DNA from: Viola odorata
Lineage: Eukaryota > Streptophyta > Magnoliopsida > Malpighiales > Violaceae
NCBI GenBank assembly: GCA_963691705.1
Contig: OY829539.1
Span: 54,100,327-54,164,326 of the forward strand
Direction: 5' to 3'
DNA length: 64,000 bases
Made by a program: the position numbers and the translations under genes. Positions within the stretch are counted from its first letter, which is position 1; each line of letters starts with the position of its first letter. Below the pieces are notes generated by a model. It worked only from the letters and a program-made list of their open reading frames with translations. It was not told the origin of the DNA and ran no database searches. This document shows positions 1 through 10,918 of the stretch, in pieces.

Positions 1-1939
1 TACGTTTAGGCCCCCTGCTTTCCTTCGTAAGAGAAGTTACCCTCTGTTTTCACATACGAGGTAACCTTGACACTTTGCCATCCTCCCAGGTATGAGATGG
101 GGAGACAATACTCAAAGGCCCATTAAGAGGAGGAAAGACACGTCTAGGGTAAGATGTTGACAGATCTACCCTAATTGACCACTTGCCATAGTCGGAACGG
201 ACCAAGCTAATGACAATCCACTAGTTGTTTGCTTATATTCTAAGGCCTCACGTTAGTTATTACCAAAGAAACGATTGTACTCTAAGGAGGTAGACTAGTA
301 GGTGATCAAGCTTCCAATAAACCGCAATAGATTTGATAATAAAATGGCAAACAATCAAATATAGCAACAAGAATATATGAAGAACAATTTGGCCTAGTGA
401 CTACCCCTAGTACACCCCTCAAAATACCCTTGCTAAGCGGATGAGCTTAGCCGCTCATGCTAATAAATAAATAAAACAAGGATCTAATATATAACATAAA
501 AAATAAAGATGCAATAAAGAAAATGTTGACACCCGAATTTTGACACAAATTTTAATTTTTGCATGATTATTGCTAATTATTATTATTTATTTTATATCAT
601 TTTATTTCGAATTTTTATCAGTACCGAACGAGATTGTTCGAATAATAGATCGAACAAAATATATATACCACCGAACCAGACCTCTCTCCCTTTCCCAATT
701 TTCAAAAGAAATCTGACACCCGCTCCATTTGTCAAAAGCAAATCTGCTCAATCTTCCAATTTTTCTTCAAAGATCTCTGACAGAGATTTGAATTAATCCC
801 TTGCTCATCACCATCGTCGAACCTCTACCTCCTCTATAAATCAAGAGAGGATCCTTTGCAAATGAGGAGGCAGCCATCACAGATCCAATTCCACCCCCTG
901 CCCAATCCAAATTCCAATCCCAAATTAAATCCAAATCCAATCCTCTGCCCAATTAATCCCCAAATCCGAATCCCCTCCCAAATTAATCAATCCCAATCCA
1001 AATTCCATCCCAATTTAGCCAAGTCCAGGAGGCAGCCATCACAAATCCAAATCAAAACAATCATCCCTCTGCCAAATCGAGGAGGCAATCATCCCCCTGA
1101 AAATCCAAATTCAATCCCTGCAAATTCAATTAAATCCAACCCATACCATATCAATTAAAAGCCATCTCCCACCCCTGCCAAATCCAAACCAATTAAATCC
1201 CAAAGAGCCCTCTGCCCAAATTAAACCTCTGCAAATTAAACCATCCAAACCCGTTCGGCCGCATCCAATAACCCGAACTACCCATCACCAAATCCCGACC
1301 ACTGCCGAGAGCCACCGCCGCCATCACCGCTGCCGAAACAGCCACGGCCACCAAGTCTACCACCACTCCAATCATCCCTCCGCCACCATCAACCGAACCC
1401 GTTCAATCCAACCGGATCAATCCACTGCACAACCCAAATTAAACCGCCCAACTACACAAAACAGCCAAGAAACCAACAAAAATCCTCACCTTAGTCGTCG
1501 CAGCCATCACCGCCGCCGCTACTCCAGCACCGCCGCGCCTCACCGTCGCGCCATCTCTCCCTCGGCCTCCAACGCTGTCCGATCCTCCTTCGACCAGCCC
1601 GGTCACCGCATCAAACCACCGCCGGAAATAACAAAAGAAAAGAAAAAGAACTAAGGAAAAGAAGAAAAGAGAATGAGAAAGAAGGAGAAGAGGGCTGCGT
1701 TGATGCAGCCCTAAAATGAGAAAAGAATAAAAGAAAGAAGGAGAAGGGAGAAGCCTTGTCTTTTGACAAGGAAGAGAAGAAGGGTTGGGCTTCGGCCCAA
1801 CCAATGAGAGAAAAGAAAGAATGGGCTGCGGCCCAACCAAAGAAAAATGAAAGAATGGGCTGCGGCTCATGAGTGAAAAATAAAAGAAATGGGCTACGGC
1901 CCAAGCACTTTTAATTAAATCGTGTACTAACTTCCTCGT

Positions 1940-2480
1940 TTTCTTTCGCAGGTACTGAGTCCGCGACCACTGTCCTGATCGAATATTTCACCATCTTCGA
2001 TATTGGTGACAATTTTCTAAACTCGAGCTTTAGAGCTCACTACTCATTTGTTAGAATTGTTAAATTAATTTATTGTTTATTCGTATGCATGTTATTTAGA
2101 ATCGTTAGAATTCTAATTAATCTGTTTACATGATGATAATGCGAATGAATATGTTTTAATATTACAATCGTTCGTGTGTGGCTTTGACTCCACGAATAGA
2201 TTTTTATTTATGCTTATGAATGTGCTTTATGCATTATGCACATCAAATATGGATATATTTATGTGCATCAATAGTATATTTTATTATACATTCGTAATGA
2301 CTTTCGACTGACTTGATCGTCGGAGTGTATACGCCGGGGAACCCCCCGGCGTCCTTTTCAGGTACATACGGGAGGAACGAGAAGGTATCGGATGCTTTAC
2401 CGACTTCAATATTGGTGACGATTTTCCAAACTCGAGCTTTAGAGCTCACTCCTCATTTACTTGAATTGCTAAATTATTTA
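1940..2480 (+). repeat. Internal direct duplication inside the solo LTR
   Basis: Two copies of an ~80-bp segment ('ATATTGGTGAC.ATTTTC.AAACTCGAGC' followed by 'TTTAGAGCTCACT.CTCATTT') lie at about 2000-2060 and 2410-2460. Each follows a CAGGTAC-containing segment (about 1948 and 2359). The interval holds the GC-rich hairpin at 2332-2351, so the duplication probably involves the R/U5 region of the LTR. Confidence 0.7.
2332..2351 (+). promoter_or_regulatory. GC hairpin conserved in Tat-type LTRs
   Basis: The stem CGCCGGGG pairs with CCCCGGCG across a 4-nt loop. It is preceded by GTCGGAGTGTATA and followed by TCAGGTACA. The same arrangement with stem CGCCGGAG/CTCCGGCG occurs at 63554-63575 and, on the minus strand, at 29027-29047. 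The A-U to G-C change on both arms keeps pairing, which suggests selection on RNA structure. Confidence 0.65.
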
Positions 2481-4430
2481 TTGCTTGTGCAACTAACCTC
2501 GGTTTTGTAGGTTAGAATTAATTGATATTCGCCTTCAAGTACACTTTCCTCACCCTTTTATTTATTCGAGGATTTTTGTATATATTTGTATGCATGATTA
2601 TTTAAAATTCTTAGTATTAAAATCAATTTGATTGCATGAGAATTAATTTTTATTAATAACTCCCTTTAATAATTTCACTCCAAATCGACCCTTGCTTGAA
2701 TGAACTAGGCTTAGTAATTACTCCACGTTTATTTTATTAAATGCATGAAATTTAAATAGGACTAGTAATCAAACATCACGTTTTAATCTAAGTGCATGAT
2801 TATTAATTACTAAAATCCTCAAATCTTAAATAAATCCCTAAAAATAAAAAATGAATAAAATCAATCAAAGAAAAAATAAACAAAGTAGTAATCAAAACAA
2901 TAGGATTTAAATCTTTTCCAATAACTCAGGTTCCCTCTAAAATTATTGGATAGTAAATCACCAAAGAAAATAATCATTTGAAAGCGGAAAGATAGTAAAT
3001 GGGCCCTAAGCCCAACTCGTAGAAAATACCTCCATATTTAATCCCCCTTATCATTAGAGCTACCTTTTAAAATGAGATTTAAATCTTTAATGTTGCGTGA
3101 TCGTTTAAATTTAGCAATCCCTTGATATTTACTTTATGCTCATGGATGTATTAATGTTATCTTTGACGAATGTGTTATGTGCGCGGCTTCGACCCCACTT
3201 CCCAGTTTTTCTCTTTTCAACGTGTTTTCTCGCATTCATATAAATGGTACTTTGCTAGTCTATGCATGCTTAGAATCACCTAGTAAATAGGATTAATCAT
3301 ATGCATTTGCCCGATGATGTAGTAACTCATCTGTGATGATAGTGATTTCGATCGCCGTGATTCGTCTATGATTTACTAGGGTCGTCGCTTTAGTAAAGAT
3401 TAATAATAAAATGGTAGTAATTTCACTTAATCAATCTTGCATGTAATCTGACTAATTTTTGAACTCGATTAAATATAACCGGAATAGGTATGCAAACCAA
3501 CCTTTTTCTTTTTTAGAGAATAAAATGTTTATTTTCTTTTTAACAACTCGACAATAATTAGGATAAAATCAACCGAACCAACTAAAGAATTAAAGCGACG
3601 ATCCCCCCTGAGGGCCCCAAATTACTTGTTTTTAACATGATTTTAAAACACCTCTTTTTAGAACCGGTAACCTTTTTAGGATGAGACTTGGGTGCCTCAC
3701 ACCTTCCCAAGTCCATAAAACGACCCCGAACCGTTGTTCTCGGGTTTAGACCCTTTTTATTTGTGCCTTAGTTTTTGTTTTATTTTCTTCTTCTTTTTCA
3801 GACTTTTAGGTTTCCCTAAACCTTAGAAAAAATAGGGTGGCGACTTCATTGTATGTGTTTTTCATTCGTCCCAAATCGCTCGCGACGGCGCGACAGAAAA
3901 TAAAAGCTTAATAAATACTGGCTGGAGCTAAAAGCTCCGGTTTGAAGAAAAGTTAGTGGCTGGCAGCGGCTCCAGCAAAAAGGGAGGAACAAATCCTAAA
4001 GAAAAACTAAAAAGGAATGTGTAAGAGTTGCTGCTCCTCCAAAGTTGTCCTAAAACCCTAAAAACTAAGGCTTAAATACTCTCTTAGCTCAAAAAAGGAC
4101 AAAATGCAGCTAAGAGGGAGGTACAAGGGGAGCGTGTCCTAAAGGGAATATCCCCAAGATAGCTAAAAGGGAATCTGGAAGGAATCCCGCGTGGGTCTCT
4201 CTTCGCGCGTCCTTGGGGAGAGATATTAGCACGTGCGACATCAATTCTTAGGCAAAATGCGGCTCCAGATGGCTCCAATGTGAGTCCAGGGCTAGACGAC
4301 ATGGCTTGTCATCCAGAGCTCGACGACAATTAAACAGCTAGGCCTCGAGCCGGTCTCGACGCTTTGAGTTCCACAAGATTCTAGCCAATTAGCGCGTGTT
4401 TTTGTATCTTTCTTTTAGCCCAAAACTACA

Positions 4431-5818
4431 AAAATGATAGAAACAAGGGCAAATCAGCAGTATCATGCTAAATATACGGGAAAGAATGGAGAGAAAAATA
4501 TACACAAAATACACACTAACAGTACCCATCAATATGCACGAAAAAGGCAATTTCTCAAATAGTTTCTGCTACAATCTCGAAACCAACTATTGTCTGACCA
4601 ATCACTGCTAATACAAACCGTAGATTCTATCGGAGGTTTATAGATTATATATCATTGATCTCTTTCTTTCTCTCATCTTTTCATTTATCTGCATAATTTT
4701 TGATTTTGCTTTACAATTCATAATCAGATTGGTTTTTTTTGCAAAACATATTTTAATTGTTACAATGAAATGACTAATATAGCCTATTTTGACTGCCTTT
4801 TTGGATTCAGATCCAGATAATATGAAGCGATGGATTGGTTATTAGTTCTATACTTATGAGTTCATAGTATGGATCAGTTTATTTTTTTGTAATCCTGACC
4901 CTAAAAAACCAACGTGTCACACACTAAGCATAGCAATTATATTAAATAATCAATAGAATTTTTTATTTTATCCAATCTTAGATCTATATATAGGCCACCT
5001 TGTCAAATTTTCTACCCTCTAAAACATTAACATTCCTATAGTCCATCCGAATCTTAGCTTCCTAAGTAATCACCGTTGTCGGGGTATTCATCATCCTAAA
5101 AAATGATTGAAACTCATTTGTTGATCTAGAAAAGTTTCTTGCACCTTGAGGATTCTAAAATATTTTAAACATCTAAATGTGGTGCCATGGTTTTTTTTTA
5201 TAAATATTATTCTTTGCATTAATTTTTTTCTTTTGGTAAATTGCTATGCATGTCAAACTAAAAAGATATGTCTAAGAGTAATAAATGCATTCCTAATTAT
5301 TGTGGTAAACTGATATCGATGACTGATTTTCTGATATTTCTATTGACATTCGAACTAAGAACACAGAAATGAATCAAGGATCCAGACCACAATGAGCAAA
5401 ACCTTAGGAACGACGGCCAAAGAGTGGTATGATTTTAGGAATTTATAGGAAGCAGAGGAGATATCTAGCACCTTCTAGGGAAATCGGACAGTTTGGTCTT
5501 CATGAGTGAACTGATGGCTGATATCTAGCAACTTCTTCTCTGTTTTTCCTGCTTTCCCTGGAATGTTCTGGGCTTTTTGCGCACTGAGTATATTAGTAGA
5601 GCAATCCGACCCTTATCTATTAAAATAATAAGTTTCATACACTGTAAAAATTGTCTGTGTTTATGCCTCAATTCCGTTCCTCTTGTTGCTATATTGAATT
5701 TCTAATGCCAACCTGTAATCCTTGATAGCTTGCTTACAGTTTACTCATTCTTGCTAGAGAAAATGATGGTTGTATAGTAAGTTAGTTTATAACCAAACCA
5801 TAATATACCTTGTATTTA
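4431..5818. repeat. Tandem duplication, copy A
   Basis: First copy of a 1388-bp direct repeat: 'AGGGCAAATCAGCAGTATC' at about 4446 recurs 1388 bases later. Identity is high, with scattered single-base changes. It keeps the empty Stowaway site near 5630 and a promoter-like relic of the sHSP gene at 5424-5600. No convincing ORF is seen. Its left edge coincides with the suspected LTR boundary at 4430 and may have been trimmed by that insertion. Confidence 0.85.
5424..5600 (-). pseudogene. Promoter-like relic of the sHSP gene, copy 1
   Basis: This stretch aligns with the 5' flank of the sHSP gene at 13428-13610. Shared pieces are GGTATGATTTTAGG, ATTTATAGGAAGCAGAGGAG, a CTAGGGAAATCG-like block, ATGGCTGAT and GGAATGTTCTGG. 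The TATA box (ATTTATAGG on plus) is kept but no sHSP coding sequence follows. The heat-shock element is eroded to one GAA-TG-TTC pair. Confidence 0.65.
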
Positions 5819-6809
5819 AAAATAATAGAAATAAGGGCAAATCAGCAGTATCATGCTAAATATACGGGAAAGAATGGAGAGAAAAATATACACAAAATAC
5901 ACACTAACAGTACCCATCAATATGCACGAAATAGGCAATTTCTCAAATAGTTTCTGCTACAATCTCGAAACCAACTATTGTCTGACCAATCACTGCTAAT
6001 ACAAACCGTAGATTCTATCGGAGGTTTATAGATTATATATCATTGATCTCTTTCTTTCTCTCATCTTTTCATTTATCTGCATAATTTTTAATTTTACTTT
6101 ACAATTCATAATCAGATTGGTTTTTTTTTGCAAAACATATTTCAATTGTTACAATGAAATGACTAATATAGCCTATTTTGACTGCCTTTTTGGATTCAGA
6201 TCCAGATAATACGAAGCGATGGATTGATTATTAGTTCTATACTTATGAGTTCATAGTATGGATCAGTCTATTTTTTTGTAATCCTGACTCTAAAAAACCA
6301 ACGTGTCACACTAAGCATAGCAATTATATTAAATAATCAATAGAATTTTTGATTTTATCCGATCTCAGATCTATATATAGGCCACCTTGTCAATTTTTCT
6401 ACCCTCTAAAATATTAACATTCCTATAGTCCATCCGAATCTTAGCTTCCCAAGTAATCACCGTTGTCGGGTATCCATCATCCTTAAAAAACGATTGAAAC
6501 TCATTTGTTGATCTAGAAAAGTTTCTTGCACCTTGAGGATTCTAAAATATTTTAAACATCTAAATGTGGTGCCATGGTTTTTTTTATAAATATTATTCTT
6601 TGCATTAATTTTTTTCTTTTGGTAAATTGCTATGCATGTCAAACTAAAAAGATATGTCTAAGAGTAATAAATGCATTGCTAATTATTGTGGTAAACTGAT
6701 ATCGATGACTGATTTTCCGATATTTCTATTGACATTCGAACTAAGAATACAGAAATGAATCAAGGATCCAGACCACAATGAGCAAAACCTTAGGAACGAC
6801 GGCCAAAGA

Positions 6810-6985
6810 GTGGTATGATTTTAGGAATTTATAGGAAGCAGAGGAGATATCTAGCACCTTCTAGGGAAATCGGACTGTTTGGTCTTCATGAGTGAACTGA
6901 TGGCTGATATCTAGCAACTTCTTCTCTATTTTTTCTGCTTTCCCTGGAATGTTCTGGGCTTTTTGCGCACTGAGTATATTAGTAG
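6810..6985 (-). pseudogene. Promoter-like relic of the sHSP gene, copy 2
   Basis: Copy of the relic at 5424-5600 carried in the second tandem unit. It has the same TATA-like and partial heat-shock-element remains and also lacks coding sequence. It ends just before the Stowaway insertion site. Confidence 0.65.
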
Positions 6986-7016
6986 AGCAATCCGACCCTT
7001 ATCTATTAAAATAATA

Positions 7017-7275
7017 CTCCCTCTGTCCCACAAAGGATGACTTCCTCGCATCCCAATATTCAGTAGACAACGCATATCGAAGAGGCCGGATGAGGCACTA
7101 TTTGAGCCCAAAAAAATCCGATTTTTTTTTGAACGTACGTTAATCCTTAGCGTACTTCCCAGAAAAAAATAAGGGCAAAATTGTCTCAAATAGTGAGTCT
7201 GCCGGCCGTTTTAAGATACGTGCCGAAACAGTAAAAGCAAAAACTAAAACGTCATCCTTTGTGGGACGGAGGGAG
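7017..7275. mobile_element. Stowaway-type MITE (Tc1/Mariner)
   Basis: A 259-bp element with inverted ends CTCCCTCTGTCCC / GGGACGGAGGGAG, flanked by TA on each side (7015-7016 and 7276-7277). The subterminal inverted repeat extends inward (CACAAAGGATGAC and its complement). The sister duplication copy near 5630 has the uninterrupted AATAAGTTTC site. It is non-coding. Confidence 0.95.
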
Positions 7276-7548
7276 TAAGTTTCATACACTGTAAAAATTG
7301 TCTGTGTTTATGCCTCAATTCCGTTCCTCTTGTTGCTATATTGAATTTCTAATGCCAAACCTGTAATCCTTGATAGCTTACTTACAGTTTACTCATTCTT
7401 GCTAGAGAAAATGATGGTTGTATAGTAAGTTAGTTTATAACCAAACCATAATATACCTTGTATTTAATAATAAACCAGAACCAGATCACAATGAAAAGGA
7501 AAAGAACTCCAACAGCATAGCAGAGAGAAAACAGGACGATGTATGTAA

Positions 7549-9091
7549 TCAAATACAGGAAACTGAAATCAAAAACTCTACCAACCCATTCAAGGCATTG
7601 ATGGACGAACCACCTTGCTTAACACAAAATTCAACCTTTTCCTTCAAATCCTTAGTCTTGCGCCTAATTTCCTTCCCTTTCGCATCCACCATTAAGATTC
7701 TAACAGCTTTCTCCACCCCGTCTCGATCCAAGTTGCTCTCCCACTCGAGGCCTGCTCCCCATACTTGATTCAAGTATCTTGCATTCACCCTTTGATCCCC
7801 AAAACAAGGTCTGCAAATCATTGGAATCCCTTCAGATACACTCTCCAATGTCGAATTCCAACCACAATGGCTCCAAAACCCTCCTACCGCAGGATGAGCC
7901 AATACTTCCTTTTGTGGTGCCCATTTAACAATACAACCACTCTCTCCAATACTTTCTTCAAAACCATGGGGAAGTTCTCGACCTTGACTTGGGTCTGTCC
8001 TGATCACCCACAAGAACGGTTGCTTGCTGCTCACCAAGCCCCAAGCCATTTCTTTCAGCTCATTTGCATCCATGGATGCTATACTTCCCAGACTTACATA
8101 GATTACACTGTTGGGAGTTTGCTTGTCAAGCCATGCCAAACATCTAGTTTCCTCTTCTAACAAGCTGCTAGAGACCGGGATGGGAACAATATTGTGCATT
8201 GGTCCTATTGCAAATATTGGAACATGACAATGTTGTTGGCGGAGTCGTGTGAGTGATGATTGCTCTAGACATTCTACGGTATTGAAGATGATGGCAGAGG
8301 ATGATCTTACTTTACGGGCCGTAGCAAATAGGTGAACCAATGCATTAGGATTTTTGAAGTTATAAACAAACAGATCCTTAAATCTGAGGGGATGAAGCCC
8401 AGGAACAAGATCCGTTAACATAGAATCTGCATCCAACATAGATCTCACTTGTTATAACCAAAACAGGTAATTGCTTCATATACTAACCTATCTTACAAAG
8501 TTCTGATAATGATGTGCGACAATCTGAATGGTGTACTACTAAAGTGCTAGGGTCTCTAGGTGAATTCAAATCATTCAAATTTTTAGTTGTCACTCATCAC
8601 ATACCTTGCAAGGGGAGATAGCCTTCCTCTCGGAGACGTGGAAATTCATGGCACATTAGTAGGTTCGAGGCACTTCCTGTACACAAGATGATGCTTGGAA
8701 GCTTCAGATGGCGAGCGACAGCTTCAGAGAAGTACATAAATTCATCATAGATGATGCAGGGGAGTTGCTGATCACGATCTTTTTCCTGAATCATATGTTC
8801 CAATAATTCCTGCAATGGGGTTCCATAGTTGGCATTAAGACTGAAGAAGAAGTCTATGAAATTTCCAGAATCGATACGGCTATAGGATACGGTAGTGTTT
8901 GATATATCTAGGAAGCTAAAATCTGGATGGTCAGATGGGTTAAGAGTGTTGAACTGAGTTTGGGCAATTGTGATGGAGAATCCCCTTGAATGAAGTATGG
9001 TTCCGAGCTGAAGCATTGGGTTGATGTGGCCTTGAAATGGACTAGGAACCAGCACCAGTTGGCCGTAGATTTGTCGACCTTGGTTTTCCAT
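7549..9091 (-). CDS. UDP-glycosyltransferase, UGT76-like (UGT gene 1), two exons
   Basis: Predicted exons are 9091-8605 and 8426-7549, with a 178-bp GT-AG intron in phase 1, giving 454 residues. Family-1 plant glycosyltransferases transfer sugar from UDP-sugars to small hydroxyl or amine acceptors in the cytosol. His22 in the N-terminal QGHINPM motif is the expected catalytic base and Asp116 its partner. The 44-residue PSPG box spans about 331-374 (starts WAPQKEVL, contains HCGWNS, ends CFGDQ), all key positions present. The RPCFGDQ variant and the single intron suggest the UGT76 group; the acceptor is unknown. There is no signal peptide or membrane segment, as usual. A TATA-like ATTATAAAG lies ~90 bp upstream. 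UGT gene 2, about 9 kb away, is a tandem paralogue. Confidence 0.93.
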
Positions 9092-9874
9092 ATCTCTGCC
9101 ACTCTCTACAGGCAGTGTTTTGCAAATAAACCTTGAAGCCTCTGGTGAATGGTTGATGATATTCCACCATCTTCTTTATAATATTGTGGAATGGGAAGCA
9201 TCTTGGTCCCTACTCAAATGTATGGAAACCAAAAAATTTGACTTTTGACCATTTGATAAGAGTTGTGTATGGACTGATTTCTCTGTTTCCTTTAATTTTC
9301 GTGCTGTACAAGTTTCTGCAGATGGTAGAATATATCACGCCATGTGGCCGGGATCCGTAAGTGACTAGAAAGATAATGCTTTGTATGGTAACTAAAGTGC
9401 AGGAAGTAAAAGAGGGAAAATTTAACTAGGGAAAGAAAAGTAAAAAAGAGGAAAGGAAGGGAACTTGTAGAAAAATTTTCTTGTATGCCTGCATCTTTTA
9501 TACACAAAGAAAAAGAAAGAAAATTCCTTTTCTAATTTAAGTTCAGTCTCTAATTTCCTTCTTTTTCCTCCCACTTTTGGAAGGAAATTTATTGTGGGTC
9601 AGGGAGGAAATTTTTACAATTTATTTACTTCCTATTCCTTTCCTTGAGCAATTTTTTCCCATACAAGGAAAAGTTTAAAAATTTACCCTCCCTTCTTTCC
9701 TTCCCGTCCTAATCTTTCATCCCAGAAGATTAAGAAACTTGATAATTTAGAGTCTTCAAGCAACTGGTGAGATATAGGATTGACAGATTTGACTAACACA
9801 ATTTATATTAAACAGGAACGTAGACAGGATTGGCGGAAAAAGAAAGTTATATATTTATTCATTCATGACGCTAA
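9092..9874. other. Intergenic region upstream of UGT gene 1
   Basis: Contains the UGT1 leader and promoter, then AT-rich sequence with purine- and pyrimidine-rich blocks (about 9400-9520 and 9540-9720). No gene or element with clear ends is seen. Confidence 0.6.
9176..9184 (-). promoter_or_regulatory. TATA-like box of UGT gene 1
   Basis: The minus strand reads ATATTATAAAG about 90 bp upstream of the UGT1 ATG at 9091, a plausible core promoter distance. Confidence 0.5.
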
Positions 9875-10084
9875 GACCATCCACACCAATGTGTTTTTGG
9901 TGTGGATTTTTGGGTGTTATTCAAGGCAGCAATGGGTTTTTGGGTGTCTTTGAGCAGGCAGCACGCGAGCGGGTGTCAAATTTTGACACCCGCGTTTTTC
10001 TGACTTTTGCATTTTAAAAAAAAAAAAAATTATATGGACCAATGGCAGCGCACGCGTGGCGCGCTGCCATTGGTCACGAATTTT

Positions 10085-10446
10085 TTATTTCTCCCCATTT
10101 TTTAAATGGGGTTTTTCATAATAAATACTGAAAATATTTTTATAACAAATATACCATTATTTTTAATTTTTTGAGATCTATAAATAGAGACTAGGTTTGT
10201 ATTATTTGGACACTAAAAAAAATTCGAGTTTTTTACATTTTTTTTCATTTTTTTCATTTTTAAATGCATTTTTTCATAATAATTATTCAAAATAATTTTA
10301 TAAAAAATATACCATTATTTTAATTTTTTGAGATCTATAAATTGAGACTAGGTTTGTATTATTTGAACACAAAAAAAAATTTGAGTTTTTTACATTTATT
10401 TCTTTTTTAAATGCATTTTTTATAATAATTACTCAAAATAATTATA

Positions 10447-10450
<4 letters not shown>
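10085..10450. repeat. ~170-bp tandem repeat, about 2.2 units, plus (TA)n
   Basis: Units begin around 10085, 10255 and 10405. They share TTTTTAAATG, 'CATAATAAT.', ATACCATTATTTT, TTTTTGAGATCTATAAAT, GAGACTAGGTTTGTATTATT and GAGTTTTTTACATTT. A (TA)n microsatellite follows at 10451-10481. Non-coding. Confidence 0.85.
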
Positions 10451-10485
<35 letters not shown>

Positions 10486-10918
10486 TAGATCTATAATTAC
10501 TCAAAACACCACATGTGATTTGAATGAAATTATTGTGAAATAGATTTAAAAAAATTATTTCTCAAGTTTAGGTATATTTAGTGTGTATTTTCTTGTTCGT
10601 TTGCAATAATCTATCTATGTTTGATTTACTGATTGATAAATAAAATCGTATGTTATTTTTAAAAAATATTATATTATTTATTGTATTAAAAAAGTATATA
10701 TTTTGTGAAATATGAAAAAAAAATATGAAATTTAATTAATTTTTATTAAAAATATATTATTTATTATTTATTATATTATAAATAATAATTATTATAGTAA
10801 TTATAAATGTTAATACGAAAAAGAAATGAAAGTTAGTGGAAAACTGATGTGGAAGAGAGAGAGTGAATAATACCCTGAAAAACACATTGCTGTGAGAAGT
10901 GGGTGTTATTTGAAAATT

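Larger units (their letters stand above)
524..3895 (+). mobile_element. Solo LTR of a large Gypsy element (Ogre/Tat-like suspected)
   Basis: This 3372-bp block starts TGTTGACACCC and ends GGCGCGACA, and is flanked on both sides by GAAAA (519-523 and 3896-3900). That is the 5-bp target duplication expected of an LTR element. No gag-pol is present, so it reads as a solo LTR left by recombination between two LTRs. Its last ~300 bases match, inverted, the start of the block at 36978 (shared: a 'GGTGGCGACTTCATTG'-like piece, 'GGTAACCTTTTTAGGATG', 'CACCTTCCC' and 'CGACCCCGAACC'). ORFs inside it are proline- or serine-rich low-complexity frames in C-rich sequence and are not believed. Assignment to the Ogre-type large-LTR group is by length and end sequence only. 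Confidence 0.8.
1..4430 (-). mobile_element. Athila-like LTR or element flank, interrupted by a solo LTR
   Basis: On the minus strand the first ~110 bases resemble part of the plus-strand Athila-like LTR near 38650-38720 (shared pieces: CTCATATGTGGAAAC-like and GTAGTTTCTCTTA-like). Bases 3901-4430, on the far side of the inserted solo LTR, continue the same kind of sequence, with a TATA-like GAGTATTTAAG near 4075 read on the minus strand. A possible LTR start (TGTAGTTTTGGGC on the minus strand) lies at 4430, exactly where the tandem duplication begins. No coding region is seen. The other end is outside the window, so the boundary and the family are inferred. Confidence 0.45.
5819..7467. repeat. 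Tandem duplication, copy B, with a Stowaway insertion
   Basis: Second copy of the 1388-bp unit, lengthened by a Stowaway MITE (7017-7275). It ends about 80 bp downstream of the UGT1 stop codon. The filled and empty sites in the two copies show that the MITE arrived after the duplication. No coding content is recognised. Confidence 0.85.

Noticed and set aside
1439..1904. Ser/Phe/Leu-rich minus-strand ORFs
   Set aside because: Low-complexity frames in the C- and A-rich part of the solo LTR.
7765..8160. 131-residue plus-strand ORF
   Set aside because: Shadow of UGT gene 1 exon 2 on the other strand.
9400..9740. Purine/pyrimidine-rich block as a MITE
   Set aside because: Loose inverse similarity between the two sides but no defined ends or target duplication.
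10451..10481. (TA)n tract as a regulatory element
   Set aside because: A simple microsatellite inside a TIR element.
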